DNA of 16,886 nucleotides from JBBQNY01 sp038255255 (GCA_038255255.1 JBBSLL010000045.1:1-16886); one strand, 5' to 3'; positions 6,716 through 14,673 are shown, numbered from the stretch's first letter. The notes: a model not told the origin generated them from the sequence alone. Numbers and translations are program-made.

Positions 6716-7812
6716 GCCGGGGTCGCCGCGATCGCACGGGGCCGCCCCATGCGCTCTCCGCGCAGGAGCAGCGCAATCGCGATGGCGATGGCGATGCCGT
6801 GCACCCACCAGAGCCCGAGCCACGCGGGCAGCGCGCCGTCCGCCATCCAGCCACGGCCGAGCGACAGCAGGTTGACGTAGACGACGTAACCCATCACCGC
6901 CGCGAAGGTCCGCGCGTATCGCGATTCCCGCGGACGCGATCGCGACAGCGGAAAAGCCAGCAGCATGAGCACCCCCGCCGCCAGGGGCAGGGCCAGGCGC
7001 CAGTGCAGTTCGGCCTGGTCGGCCCGGTTGCCGCTGCGCAGGAGGTTGAACGAACTGCTGCGGGTCTGCACCCGCTTGCGACGTGCTGATTCTGCTTCCG
7101 GCAATCGCAGGTCGTTGCGCTTGAACCGCATGGTGCGGAAGTCGGGCTGGCCGAGCGAGCCTTCGACCCTGAAACCATCGCTCAGGCGCAGGTACCGCTC
7201 CGCCTTGTTCTGGTCCTGAAACAATTCGCCACTGCTGGCGGTCACGATATCGACGCGGCCGTCGCGCTCACGATGCACGAACAGACGCTTGAACCTCTGT
7301 CCCCGCGGGTCGAGTTCCCCGACGTACACGACGCCGTAGCCTCCGGGCAGATTCATGAACTTTCCGGCTTCAAGGCCGGCCACCAGCAGGGACCGGTTCG
7401 CCTGATCGACCATGCGGTCGGCGACGCGCAGCGCGGTCGGCACGCCCCAGAACGTCAAGGCCAGCAGCCCGGTCATGAGCGGCACGGCGATGAAGAGCAG
7501 TGGACGCATCAGATCCGACGCGCGCATGCCGGCGCTCGACATGACGGCGATCTCGCTGTCGCGGTAGAGCCGACCATAAGCCATCAGCACTGCGATGAAC
7601 GCTGCCAGCGGCAACAGCAAAGTCAGCGCATCGAGACCGAGCAGCAGCACCTGGGACAGCAGGAGGGGCGGCGGTACCTTGCCGCGCGCGACCTTGTTGA
7701 TGACGTCGACCAGCGAGCCACCGAAGGTCACCATCAGCAACACGGTGGTTGCCGCCGCAAAGGAAACCAGCATCTCGCGCAGCAGGTAGCGGTCCAGCAG
7801 ACGCAACAGCAT
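6712..7812 (-). CDS. lptF: LPS export ABC transporter permease LptF
   Basis: LptF is the partner of LptG in the lipopolysaccharide exporter and binds LptC with its periplasmic domain. The 366-residue protein begins MLLRLLDRYLLREML, the usual LptF N-terminus (RYL.RE). It contains AYGRLYRDSEIAVMSSAGM, the conserved cytoplasmic stretch that mirrors TAEITAMRAGG in LptG. Three hydrophobic segments lie before about residue 125 and three after about 265, with a jellyroll-type region between. The ATG at 7812 is chosen on homology and has AGGA upstream at a slightly long distance; the frame stays open to 7989 but without similarity to the family. A short run of GCGATG repeats codes for IAIAIAI in the last membrane segment. 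lptF and pepA are divergent, the arrangement known from E. coli. Confidence 0.95.
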   Translation of the reverse strand: MLLRLLDRYLLREMLVSFAAATTVLLMVTFGGSLVDVINKVARGKVPPPLLLSQVLLLGLDALTLLLPLAAFIAVLMAYGRLYRDSEIAVMSSAGMRASDLMRPLLFIAVPLMTGLLALTFWGVPTALRVADRMVDQANRSLLVAGLEAGKFMNLPGGYGVVYVGELDPRGQRFKRLFVHRERDGRVDIVTASSGELFQDQNKAERYLRLSDGFRVEGSLGQPDFRTMRFKRNDLRLPEAESARRKRVQTRSSSFNLLRSGNRADQAELHWRLALPLAAGVLMLLAFPLSRSRPRESRYARTFAAVMGYVVYVNLLSLGRGWMADGALPAWLGLWWVHGIAIAIAIALLLRGERMGRPRAIAATPA

Positions 7813-8131
7813 TCGGTGTGGCTTCCTGTTGCCTGATCGAAAGCCCGGACGAGTCCAGCGAGGACATTCCGGGCGCCGCCGCTTGCGGTACATGACCGCC
7901 AACGGCTCACATCTGTCGAAACACCACGCGCCCCGCCGCACGGCTTGCGTTCCGGTTGTGTCCCAGCGCAGAAACAGAAGCACTGGCACCGGCTGTTAGA
8001 CTTCGCGGCCGTCGCGCGGTTCGCGCCTCGTCCACCATGGCGAGTGGTGCGCCGCGGCGTCGCAGTTTAGCCCGAATCCCCCTGAGACCCCTGTCCTGCC
8101 GACGCGGCGGGCGTCAACGCGAAGTCAAACC
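7813..8131. other. Divergent lptF-pepA intergenic region
   Basis: These 319 bp should hold the promoters for lptFG (minus) and pepA-holC-valS (plus). I see no RNA gene, strong hairpin or repeat. The best plus-strand -10 is TAGACT at 7997-8002, with no recognisable -35. The lptF reading frame stays open across much of the gap, but nothing in it resembles LptF. Confidence 0.5.
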
Positions 8132-9622
8132 ATGTCCATCGAACCCATCCGCTTTCGACTCACCACTGAACATCCCGCACGGGAATCCGCCGACGCCGTC
8201 GTCGTGGGCGTCTTTGACGATGGCACGCTGAGCACGGCCGCAGCCGAGATCGACGCGGCCTCAGGGGGCACCCTGCGCAAGCTGCTCGGCTCGGGCGATA
8301 TCAGCGGGCGCAGCGGGCGCCACGCCTGGCTCCCCGGGCTGGCCGGTGTCGCCGCTCCGCGCCTGCTCGCGGTGGGTCTCGGGGATGCTCGCAAGTTCGA
8401 CCGTGGCAAGTTCGTGCGCGCGTGTCGCGAAGCGGCTCGCGCACTGCGAGGTGGCCCGTCCCGCACCGTGGCGTGTTATCTCGCTGAAGTCGATGTCGAG
8501 GGCACCGATGCCGCCTGGCGGTTGCGCCAAGCCGCGCTCGCATTCGACTTCGAGCACTACCGCTTCGATGCGATGCGCAAGCCGCCGGAACACGACACCC
8601 TGCTTGAGGCCGCGGCATTCCGCGCGTCGGTTGATGCCATCGAACTCTCACGCGCGCAGGCCATCGCCCGCGGTGTGCGGCTCGCGCGCGAACTCGGCAA
8701 CCTGCCGCCCAACGTCTGCACCCCCTCGTACCTCGTCGAGCAGGCCCGGGCCTTGTCGACCGACCGTGCCGGTGTGGAGTTCGAATCGGTCGATGCGGCG
8801 GGCATGCGCGAGCTCGGCATGCATTCGCTGCTCGCGGTGGGCGGCGGCAGCGTCCATCCGCCGCAGTTGATCCTGTTGCGCTGGCGCGGAGCCGCAGACC
8901 CGGACGCCCCACCCATCGCGCTCGTAGGCAAGGGCATCACCTTCGACACCGGCGGCGCCAACATCAAGCCGACTGCGGGCATGGAGGAAATGAAGTACGA
9001 CATGTGCGGCGGCGCAGGCGTGCTGGGCACCTTTGCCGCGTGCGTCGCGCTGGAACTGCCGATCAATCTGGTCTGCGTGGTTCCGGCTGCAGAGAACATG
9101 CCCGATGGCGCGGGCTACCGCCCCAGCGACGTGCTGCGCACGCTGTCGGGAAAGACCGTCGAGGTACTGAACACGGATGCAGAAGGCCGGCTGATCCTGT
9201 GCGATGCGCTTACCTACGTCGTGCAGCGTTACAAGCCGTCGACAGTGATCGACGTGGCAACGCTGACCGGCGCCTGCATGGTCGCGCTCGGCACGCACGC
9301 CTCCGGCCTCATGACCCACGACGACAGCCTCGCCGACGAATTGCTGGATGCCGGGCAGGATTCCTGGGATCGCGCGTGGCGGCTCCCGCTGTGGGACGAC
9401 TACCAGAGCCAGCTCGAGAGCGGCAGCGCGGATTTCGCCAATATCGGTTCGCGCTGGGGCGGCGCGATCACCGCGGGCTGCTTCCTTTCGCGGTTCGTCG
9501 AAAAGCAGCGCTGGGCGCACCTGGACATTGCCGGGAGCGCCAGCACCGAGGGACGCAAGGGCTCCGCCACGGGTCGGCCCGTGGGCCTGCTGACCGAGTG
9601 GCTGATCCGGCAGGCCGGCTGA
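8132..9622 (+). CDS. pepA: Leucyl aminopeptidase (M17 family)
   Basis: PepA is a cytosolic hexameric dizinc aminopeptidase that removes N-terminal residues; in E. coli it also serves as a DNA-binding architectural factor in Xer recombination at plasmid cer sites. The 496-residue protein has the M17 signature NTDAEGRL. The metal and active-site residues are in place: K267 and D272 (GKGITFDTGGANIKP), K279, D290 (MKYDMCGGA), D349, E351 and R353. The N-terminal macro-like domain spans about residues 1-170. It starts at the ATG at 8132 with only a weak GAAG ribosome site. holC begins 7 bp after its stop, so pepA-holC-valS is probably one unit. XerD in the same window makes the Xer link notable, but pepA next to lptF and holC is common and not evidence of a special role. 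Confidence 0.97.
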   Translation: MSIEPIRFRLTTEHPARESADAVVVGVFDDGTLSTAAAEIDAASGGTLRKLLGSGDISGRSGRHAWLPGLAGVAAPRLLAVGLGDARKFDRGKFVRACREAARALRGGPSRTVACYLAEVDVEGTDAAWRLRQAALAFDFEHYRFDAMRKPPEHDTLLEAAAFRASVDAIELSRAQAIARGVRLARELGNLPPNVCTPSYLVEQARALSTDRAGVEFESVDAAGMRELGMHSLLAVGGGSVHPPQLILLRWRGAADPDAPPIALVGKGITFDTGGANIKPTAGMEEMKYDMCGGAGVLGTFAACVALELPINLVCVVPAAENMPDGAGYRPSDVLRTLSGKTVEVLNTDAEGRLILCDALTYVVQRYKPSTVIDVATLTGACMVALGTHASGLMTHDDSLADELLDAGQDSWDRAWRLPLWDDYQSQLESGSADFANIGSRWGGAITAGCFLSRFVEKQRWAHLDIAGSASTEGRKGSATGRPVGLLTEWLIRQAG

Positions 9623-9629
9623 GTCCGAG

Positions 9630-10061
9630 TTGGCCCGCGCGGATTTCTATCTGATCGCAAAGCCGCGGTTCCGCCTGGAGCCGCTCAGGCTGGTCTGCGA
9701 ACTGGCGCGCCGGGCGTTCGAAAGCGAGCAACCAACCCTCGTCCTCGCACGCGATGCCGCGCAGGCGGAGGAGCTCGACGACCTGCTCTGGTCCTTCGAT
9801 CCCGACGCCTATCTGCCGCACCAGATCGCCGGCATCGCCGATCCCGAAGACGATGAAGTGACACCGATCCTGGTGGTGCCGCCGGGCGTAGAGACCCCAT
9901 CGCGGCCGCTGGTCATCAATTTGCGCGACGCGGCCGCCACGGGCGACTTCGCGCGCGTGCTCGAAGTCGTGCCTGCCGACGAATCGTCGCGGGAGCCGCT
10001 CCGCGCACGCTGGCGCGCCTACCAGCAGCGCGGCTTCGAGCTCACCAAGCACGACATGTAA
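9630..10061 (+). CDS. holC: DNA polymerase III chi subunit
   Basis: Chi is the clamp-loader accessory subunit that, with psi (HolD), links the DnaX complex to single-stranded-DNA-binding protein. The 143-residue protein begins MARADFYLI and shows typical HolC segments: ELARRAFESEQPTLVLARD (the [C/A]-rich first helix and second strand), LDDLLWSFDPDAYLPHQIAG and PLVINLRD. The length fits the family (about 147). The start is a TTG at 9630, 7 bp after the pepA stop; no ATG or GTG is available nearby, and TTG preserves the family N-terminus. The weak start suggests dependence on translation of pepA. A strong hairpin repeat lies just past the stop, before valS. A probable psi gene lies in the same window at 13588-14034. 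Confidence 0.93.
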   Translation: MARADFYLIAKPRFRLEPLRLVCELARRAFESEQPTLVLARDAAQAEELDDLLWSFDPDAYLPHQIAGIADPEDDEVTPILVVPPGVETPSRPLVINLRDAAATGDFARVLEVVPADESSREPLRARWRAYQQRGFELTKHDM

Positions 10062-10064
10062 GTT

Positions 10065-10094
10065 TTCCTTCTCCCCGCAAGCGGGGAGAAGGAA
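10065..10094. repeat. Dispersed hairpin repeat between holC and valS
   Basis: TTCCTTCTCCCCGC at 10065-10078 and its exact complement at 10081-10094 form a 14-bp stem separated by AA. It is the same family as the element at 612-672; the right arms share CGGGGAGAAGG. The T-run lies before the stem on the plus strand, so it does not form an intrinsic terminator for holC. It might still block 3' exonucleases on the pepA-holC message. Confidence 0.85.
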
Positions 10095-10110
10095 GAGCAT
10101 GAGGCTGCAA

Positions 10111-10116
10111 TACAAT
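10111..10116 (+). promoter_or_regulatory. Possible -10 box for valS
   Basis: TACAAT matches the -10 consensus in five of six positions. It lies just after the holC hairpin and 52 bp before the valS start. No good -35 is seen at the right distance. It could give valS its own promoter in addition to read-through from pepA. Confidence 0.35.
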
Positions 10117-10168
10117 CCGGGACTTCATTTCGATCAGGATGCTGGCGGTTGCCGCTGGCCGACATTGC

Positions 10169-13066
10169 ATGGAAAAGGGCTACGAACCCTCGAGTTTCGA
10201 ATCCGGCTGGTATGCGCACTGGGAACAGCACTCGCTGTTCGCCGCGAGCGGCGAGGGCGAACCCTATTCGATCCTGCTGCCTCCGCCGAACGTCACCGGC
10301 ACGCTGCACATGGGCCACGCCTTCCAGCACACGCTGCAGGACGCGCTGATCCGGTACCACCGCATGCGCGGCTTCGACACGCTGTGGCAGATGGGAACCG
10401 ATCACGCGGGCATCGCCACCGAGATGGTCGTAGGACGCAACCTTGCCGCCGCAGGCCTGACGCGCGACGGACTCGGGCGCGAAGCCTTCATCGAGCGCGT
10501 GTGGGAATGGAAACGCGAATCCGGCGACACCATCGAGCGGCAGATGCGGCGCCTCGGCACGTCCGGCGACTGGTCGCGCAAGGTCTTCACCATGGATGCC
10601 GGCCCTTCCGAGGCGGTCGTGGAGGCCTTCGTGCGCATGCACGAGCAAGGGCTGATCTATCGCGGCAAGCGCCTGGTCAACTGGGATCCGGTCCTCAAGA
10701 CCGCGATCTCGGATCTCGAAGTGGTGAGCGAGGAGGAAGACGGATTCCTGTGGTCGATCCGTTATCCGTTCGCCGACGCGGCCCTGCGCGGAGCCGACGG
10801 CGAGACGGGACTGGTGGTCGCCACCACGCGCCCGGAAACAATGCTCGGCGACGTCGCGGTTGCGGTGCATCCCGAGGACGAACGCTACGCGCACCTGGTG
10901 GGAAAAACCGTGCGCCTGCCGTTGAGCGACCGCGAGATCCCGATCATCGCGGACGCTTACGTGGAACGCGAGTTCGGCACAGGCTGCGTCAAGATCACGC
11001 CGGCGCACGATTTCAACGACTTCGCTATCGGACAGCGCCACGGCCTGCCAACGCTCAACATCCTGACGCCCGACGCTGCGATTTCCGACGACGCGCCCGC
11101 GGCGTATCGCGGCCTCGACCGTTACACGGCGCGCAAGCAAGTGCTCGCCGACCTCGAGTCCGCCGGACTGCTCGTCGAGACCAGGAAACACAAGCTGCAG
11201 GTGCCGCGCGGGGACCGTACGGGACAGGTACTCGAGCCCTACCTCACCGACCAGTGGTTCGTGCGCATGGAAGCCATGGCGGCGCGCGGGCTCGAACTCG
11301 TCGAGTCTGGCCGGATCGAATTCGTTCCCGCCAACTGGGTCAGTACGTACCGGCACTGGCTCGGCAATATCCAGGACTGGTGCATCTCCCGCCAGCTGTG
11401 GTGGGGGCATCGCATTCCGGCGTGGTACGACGACAGCGGCAATATTTACGTCGCGCGCACGGAGAGCGAAGCTTTGGCGCAGGCGCAAGCGCAAGCGGGG
11501 AATGGCGGGTCTAGACCCGCCCTACGCCAGGACAATGACGTGCTCGAGACGTGGTTCTCGTCGGGGCTGTGGCCGTTTTCCACGATGGGTTGGCCCGAGC
11601 CAGACGCAATGGCCGCGCGCGGCTACGACCGCTTCCTGCCATCGAGCGTGCTCGTCACGGGCTTCGACATCATCTTCTTCTGGGTCGCACGCATGATCAT
11701 GCTGGGCGATCACCTCACCGGGCGCATTCCATTCAAGCAGGTCTACATCACGGGACTCGTGCGCGACCGCGATGGCCAGAAGATGTCGAAGTCCAAGGGC
11801 AACATCCTCGACCCACTCGATCTCATCGATGGCATCGATCTCGAGTCGCTGGTGACCAAGCGCACCTCCGGCCTGATGCAGCCCGCGATGGCGGCGAAGA
11901 TCGAAAAGGCGACGCGCAAGGAATTTCCGGGGGGCATCCCGGCGTTCGGCGCGGACGCGCTGCGTTTCACCTTCGCCAGCCTCGCGAGCCATGGCCGGGA
12001 CATCAAGTTCGACCTCGCACGCTGCGAGGGCTACAAGAATTTCTGCAACAAGCTCTGGAACGCTGCGCGCTTCGTGCTGATGCACACCGAAGCACTTCTC
12101 CCCTCTCCCGCAGGGAGAAGGGTTCAGGCCGGGACTGTTTCGGCCCAGACCGATGCGGAGAAGTGGATCCTCGCGCGACTGGCGCAAACCTGCGCCGAGG
12201 TTGAAACGCAATTCGCCGCCTACCGCTTCGATCTGGCAGCGCAGGCGCTCTACGAGTTCACGTGGAACGAATTCTGCGACTGGTTCCTCGAGCTCGCCAA
12301 ACCTGCATTGATGTCCAGCGCGGTCAATGACGCGTCGGATGAGTCGGCTGCCCCATCCGCGGCATCGGTCGACGCTGCTGACAGCACGCGCCACACCCTG
12401 CTCACGGTGCTGGAGGCGACGCTGCGCCTGCTGCATCCGCTGTTGCCGTTCGTGACCGAGGAAATCTGGTTCGCCGTCGCGCCACGCCTCGGCCTGCGCG
12501 CGGATCGCGATGCGGGCGACAGCATCAGCCTCCGCGCCTATCCGACCTCTGCCGAGTTCGCAGCCGAGCACGGCACGGCGGCCGCCGATATCGAGTGGCT
12601 CAAGGGCATCGTCATGCAGTTGCGGCGAATCCGCAGCGAAATGAATGTGTCGCCCGCGCGCTCGGTGTCGCTCCTGCTCGCAGATGGCAGTGCAGGCGAC
12701 CGCGAGCGCACGGTGCGGTTCGCGCCGTCGCTGCGTTTCCTCGCAAGGGTCGAGTCGATCGAATGGCTGGCCGAGGGCGCGACGTCGCCGCCCGCAGCCG
12801 CGGGGGTCGTCGGCAGTCTCAGACTGCTCATACCCCTCGCGGGCCTGATCGATCTCGACGCCGAGCGGGCACGCCTCGCAAGGGAACTCACGCGAATCAC
12901 GGCGGAAGTCGCGAAATGCGAATCCAAGCTCGCCAGCGAAACCTTCGTGGCTAATGCGCCGGCAGCAGTGGTCGAGACCGAGCGTACAAGGCTCGTGGAC
13001 TGGAAGGCGCAGCACGCCGCGCTCTCCGCGCAACTCGAGCGACTTGCAGACCAATCTGCCGCGTAA
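10169..13066 (+). CDS. valS: Valyl-tRNA synthetase
   Basis: ValRS charges tRNA-Val and edits mischarged threonine. The 965-residue class Ia enzyme has HMGH (HIGH motif) at 47-50 inside PPPNVTGTLHMGH, the TTRPET start of the CP1 editing domain at 219-224, and KMSKS at 538-542. A C-terminal arm-type coiled coil begins near AERARLARELTRITAEV. The ATG at 10169 matches the known N-terminus (MEKGYEPSSFESGWYAHWEQ); an earlier ATG at 10139 adds ten unrelated residues. Three segments look added relative to E. coli ValRS as I recall it: about residues 438-451 (AQAQAQAG, then GGSRPA encoded by a perfect palindrome), 643-655 (a hairpin repeat translated as LLPSPAGRRVQAG), and an acidic, Ala/Ser-rich stretch near 717-733. 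All lie between conserved blocks, and the frame is intact, so the enzyme should work. Confidence 0.97.
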   Translation: MEKGYEPSSFESGWYAHWEQHSLFAASGEGEPYSILLPPPNVTGTLHMGHAFQHTLQDALIRYHRMRGFDTLWQMGTDHAGIATEMVVGRNLAAAGLTRDGLGREAFIERVWEWKRESGDTIERQMRRLGTSGDWSRKVFTMDAGPSEAVVEAFVRMHEQGLIYRGKRLVNWDPVLKTAISDLEVVSEEEDGFLWSIRYPFADAALRGADGETGLVVATTRPETMLGDVAVAVHPEDERYAHLVGKTVRLPLSDREIPIIADAYVEREFGTGCVKITPAHDFNDFAIGQRHGLPTLNILTPDAAISDDAPAAYRGLDRYTARKQVLADLESAGLLVETRKHKLQVPRGDRTGQVLEPYLTDQWFVRMEAMAARGLELVESGRIEFVPANWVSTYRHWLGNIQDWCISRQLWWGHRIPAWYDDSGNIYVARTESEALAQAQAQAGNGGSRPALRQDNDVLETWFSSGLWPFSTMGWPEPDAMAARGYDRFLPSSVLVTGFDIIFFWVARMIMLGDHLTGRIPFKQVYITGLVRDRDGQKMSKSKGNILDPLDLIDGIDLESLVTKRTSGLMQPAMAAKIEKATRKEFPGGIPAFGADALRFTFASLASHGRDIKFDLARCEGYKNFCNKLWNAARFVLMHTEALLPSPAGRRVQAGTVSAQTDAEKWILARLAQTCAEVETQFAAYRFDLAAQALYEFTWNEFCDWFLELAKPALMSSAVNDASDESAAPSAASVDAADSTRHTLLTVLEATLRLLHPLLPFVTEEIWFAVAPRLGLRADRDAGDSISLRAYPTSAEFAAEHGTAAADIEWLKGIVMQLRRIRSEMNVSPARSVSLLLADGSAGDRERTVRFAPSLRFLARVESIEWLAEGATSPPAAAGVVGSLRLLIPLAGLIDLDAERARLARELTRITAEVAKCESKLASETFVANAPAAVVETERTRLVDWKAQHAALSAQLERLADQSAA
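11504..11521. repeat. 18-bp perfect palindrome inside valS
   Basis: GGCGGGTCTAGACCCGCC is a perfect palindrome. It falls exactly in frame and codes for GGSRPA (residues 446-451), between the YVARTESEA block and the conserved LRQDNDVLETWFSS block. It carries the CTAG core, which is rare in most proteobacterial genes, and follows a short GCGCAA repeat that codes for QAQAQ. This looks like a dispersed palindrome captured by the gene, which is inference. Confidence 0.7.
12095..12122. repeat. Hairpin repeat of the dispersed family inside valS
   Basis: CTTCTCCC at 12095-12102 pairs with GGGAGAAG at 12113-12120. An alternative shorter fold uses CTCCC with GGGAG around a tight loop. The C-rich and G-rich arms match those at 612-639 and 10065-10094. 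It is translated in frame as LLPSPAGRR, between the conserved RFVLMHTE and EKWILARL blocks. Confidence 0.7.
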
Positions 13067-13090
13067 GTCAGGTCGCTGGCGCGACCTGAC
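13067..13090. terminator. Hairpin filling the gap between convergent valS and rimI
   Basis: GTCAGGTCGC (13067-13076) and its exact complement (13081-13090) form a 10-bp stem with a TGGC loop. It occupies every base between the two stop codons. Both transcripts would end in the same stem-loop, so a bidirectional terminator or 3'-end stabiliser is likely. No U-tract follows on either strand, so the mechanism is uncertain. Confidence 0.6.
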
Positions 13091-13591
13091 CTACTCCGGC
13101 GCGAGGAGCTCGAGCGCCATCACGGTGGCATCCTCGCGGGCACCGTCGCGCGCCGGGTAATACTTCGGGCGCGCGGCAATCTCGTTGAACCCCAGAGTGT
13201 GGTACAGCGCGATGGCGTGGGTGTTGGTGGGGCGGACTTCGAGGAATACGCGCTCGCAACGCTGCCAGCGTGCCAGATCGAGCACCCGTTTCACGAGGCG
13301 ACGCCCCAAGCCCTCGCCCTGGCGCTCGGGGACGACGCACACGTTGAGCAGGTGGGCTTCGTGCGCCGAGGCGGTGAAGATCGCATAGCCGACGATGCCA
13401 TCATCATCCTCGAGCACCATGGACGTGTAACCGGCGCGCAGGCAATCGGTAAAGATGCCCGGCGTCCAGGGAAACTCGTACGCGCGCGCGTCGATGTCGG
13501 CGATTCTTGGTACATCCTCGACCTGCATGCTGCGCAGGCGCAAGCGCCCTCGCCCGGCTTGCGCTTCGGGATCGATGACGAGCGCGCTCAC
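13091..13591 (-). CDS. rimI: Ribosomal protein S18 alanine N-acetyltransferase
   Basis: RimI is a GNAT enzyme that acetylates the N-terminal alanine of ribosomal protein S18 using acetyl-CoA. The acetyl-CoA loop RQGEGLG is at residues 90-96. The likely catalytic pair E118 (FLEVRPTN) and Y130 (ALYHTLGF) has the same 12-residue spacing as E103/Y115 in E. coli RimI. The family motif KYYPARDGAREDATVMAL is near the C-terminus. I chose the GTG at 13591, giving 166 residues, because it overlaps the upstream stop as GTGA. An ATG at 13624 would overlap the previous gene by 37 bp and add 11 residues; neither start has a clear ribosome site. It is the last gene of the MCE-holD-rimI run. Confidence 0.93.
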   Translation of the reverse strand: MSALVIDPEAQAGRGRLRLRSMQVEDVPRIADIDARAYEFPWTPGIFTDCLRAGYTSMVLEDDDGIVGYAIFTASAHEAHLLNVCVVPERQGEGLGRRLVKRVLDLARWQRCERVFLEVRPTNTHAIALYHTLGFNEIAARPKYYPARDGAREDATVMALELLAPE

Positions 13592-14034
13592 CGCTGCCGC
13601 AGCCACGCCCGTAGTTGATGCCATGTGTCGCGGCGCGCGGGCACGGACTCCCGCAATTCCGCGAGGCGCGGAAAAGTCATGGAGGGTTCGATGGCGTCTC
13701 CCACCACGGCGACTCCGAAGCGCCACTCCGGCAATCGGCCGGCGGCTCCGACGGCGAAAGTCCAGTCACCGCTGCGCAGTCGTGCTGCGCGCAGCACTGC
13801 CGCGAGCAGTTGCGGATACTCGTCCCGTCGCACACCCCCGACCAGTACGCGGGGCGTGCGGGACTTCGCCTGTGACCGCCCTTCGCCCGCCGACTGTGCG
13901 GGATGGGGCGGCGATACGACGGGATGGGCCACGCGCGCGAGCGGCATGTCGCGCGGCACGTACACATCGACGCCCATGATCGCGAGCAGACGCAGCCGTT
14001 CGGACTCGGCGAGCGGCGCCTGGATCGCACTCAT
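13588..14034 (-). CDS. holD: Probable DNA polymerase III psi subunit
   Basis: Psi joins the chi subunit to the DnaX clamp loader. This family is poorly conserved, so the call combines weak similarity with context. The 148-residue protein begins with an amphipathic stretch ERLRLLAIMGVDVYVPRD, which resembles the HolD N-terminus (QLQQLGIT..LRRP). A proline-rich linker follows (about residues 36-62), then an alpha/beta core (VLVGGVRRDEYPQLLAAVLR, then WTFAVGAAG), and it ends with LAELRESVPARRDTWHQLRAWL, comparable to the HolD C-terminal helix. In E. coli holD sits directly upstream of rimI, exactly as here. The ATG at 14034 overlaps the preceding lipoprotein stop as ATGA; an upstream extension to 14079 lies inside that gene. 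If the match fails, it should be called hypothetical. Confidence 0.7.
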   Translation of the reverse strand: MSAIQAPLAESERLRLLAIMGVDVYVPRDMPLARVAHPVVSPPHPAQSAGEGRSQAKSRTPRVLVGGVRRDEYPQLLAAVLRAARLRSGDWTFAVGAAGRLPEWRFGVAVVGDAIEPSMTFPRLAELRESVPARRDTWHQLRAWLRQR

Positions 14035-14672
14035 GACTTGCCGAGCGCCACCAGGTCCGCGCGAAACTGCGCGAAGCACTCGTCGATCGCCTTCGCGAAT
14101 GCACGCACCGTGGCCTGGATGCTGGCACTTTGGGTGGGCACCTCCGCCCGATAATGCTTCTCGAGCAGGGGTCGATCGTCATTGCGGTCGATGCGGAACT
14201 GCAGCGCGACGTAAACCTGCCAGCGTTCCTCGGCGTCCTTGCCGCTGATCTTCACACGCTCGAAGCGCTCGATCAGGCCCGTGATGCGCAAGGAGGGCTG
14301 CGCGGCGGGCAGCCGATCGGTCACCAGCGGCGCCATGCGGGAATTGCGCAGATGGGCGATCAGGCGTCGCTGCAGCAGGCGGCCCGGAGGATCGCTCCAG
14401 AGCTGGTAGTGGTACGGCTTGAGGTTGCCGTCGGGCTTCAGCGAGTACAGGATCGCCTGTTCGTTGTAGACCCCATCGGCGGTAAGCGGTTCGACCACCA
14501 GCGCCTGCTGGAATGCCTCGGATTCGGCGCTCGGCAACTCGGCGGCAGGCGGCAACCGGTAGTAGCGCACCTCGGGCACTTCCGGCACGGTGCCGCAACC
14601 CGCGGCACCCAGGACGGCGACCGACAGGGCAAGCACCGCGATGGCTCGCGCGAGTGGACGGGTTCGCTTCAT
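14031..14672 (-). CDS. ABC-type transport auxiliary lipoprotein (MCE system partner)
   Basis: This is an outer-membrane or periplasmic lipoprotein of the ABC_trans_aux family (the PqiC-like group), which accompanies MCE lipid transporters. The 213-residue protein has a lipoprotein signal peptide: basic MKRTRPLARA, a hydrophobic core, then GAAGC with C26 as the lipidation site. The lipobox has Ala rather than Leu at -3, so it is slightly weak. The mature part has the family pattern RYYRLPPA near the start, LVVEPLTADGVYNEQAILYS, and PYHYQLWSDPPGRLLQRRLI. The ATG at 14672 is 1 bp after the MCE-gene stop, and a strong GGAGGAG ribosome site lies inside the end of that gene. Its stop overlaps the next start as ATGA. 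It probably delivers or accepts lipid at the outer membrane side; direction is unknown. Confidence 0.88.
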   Translation of the reverse strand: MKRTRPLARAIAVLALSVAVLGAAGCGTVPEVPEVRYYRLPPAAELPSAESEAFQQALVVEPLTADGVYNEQAILYSLKPDGNLKPYHYQLWSDPPGRLLQRRLIAHLRNSRMAPLVTDRLPAAQPSLRITGLIERFERVKISGKDAEERWQVYVALQFRIDRNDDRPLLEKHYRAEVPTQSASIQATVRAFAKAIDECFAQFRADLVALGKS

Positions 14673-14673
14673 G

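Noticed and set aside
6773..6798. GCGATG short tandem repeat in lptF
   Set aside because: It codes for IAIAIAI in a membrane helix; only about three units and in frame, so it is probably just biased codon use rather than a phase-variable tract.
7813..7989. 59-codon upstream extension of lptF
   Set aside because: The extra residues are not hydrophobic or LptF-like, while the ATG at 7812 gives the usual N-terminus. The frame is open because of high GC.
11480..12140. valS as a pseudogene broken by repeats
   Set aside because: The frame is uninterrupted, both repeat segments are in frame, and all catalytic blocks on either side are intact.
10019..13054. Two long minus-strand frames (491 and 510 codons) opposite valS
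   Set aside because: Both are shadows of the valyl-tRNA synthetase gene, whose HIGH, editing and KMSKS motifs are certain.
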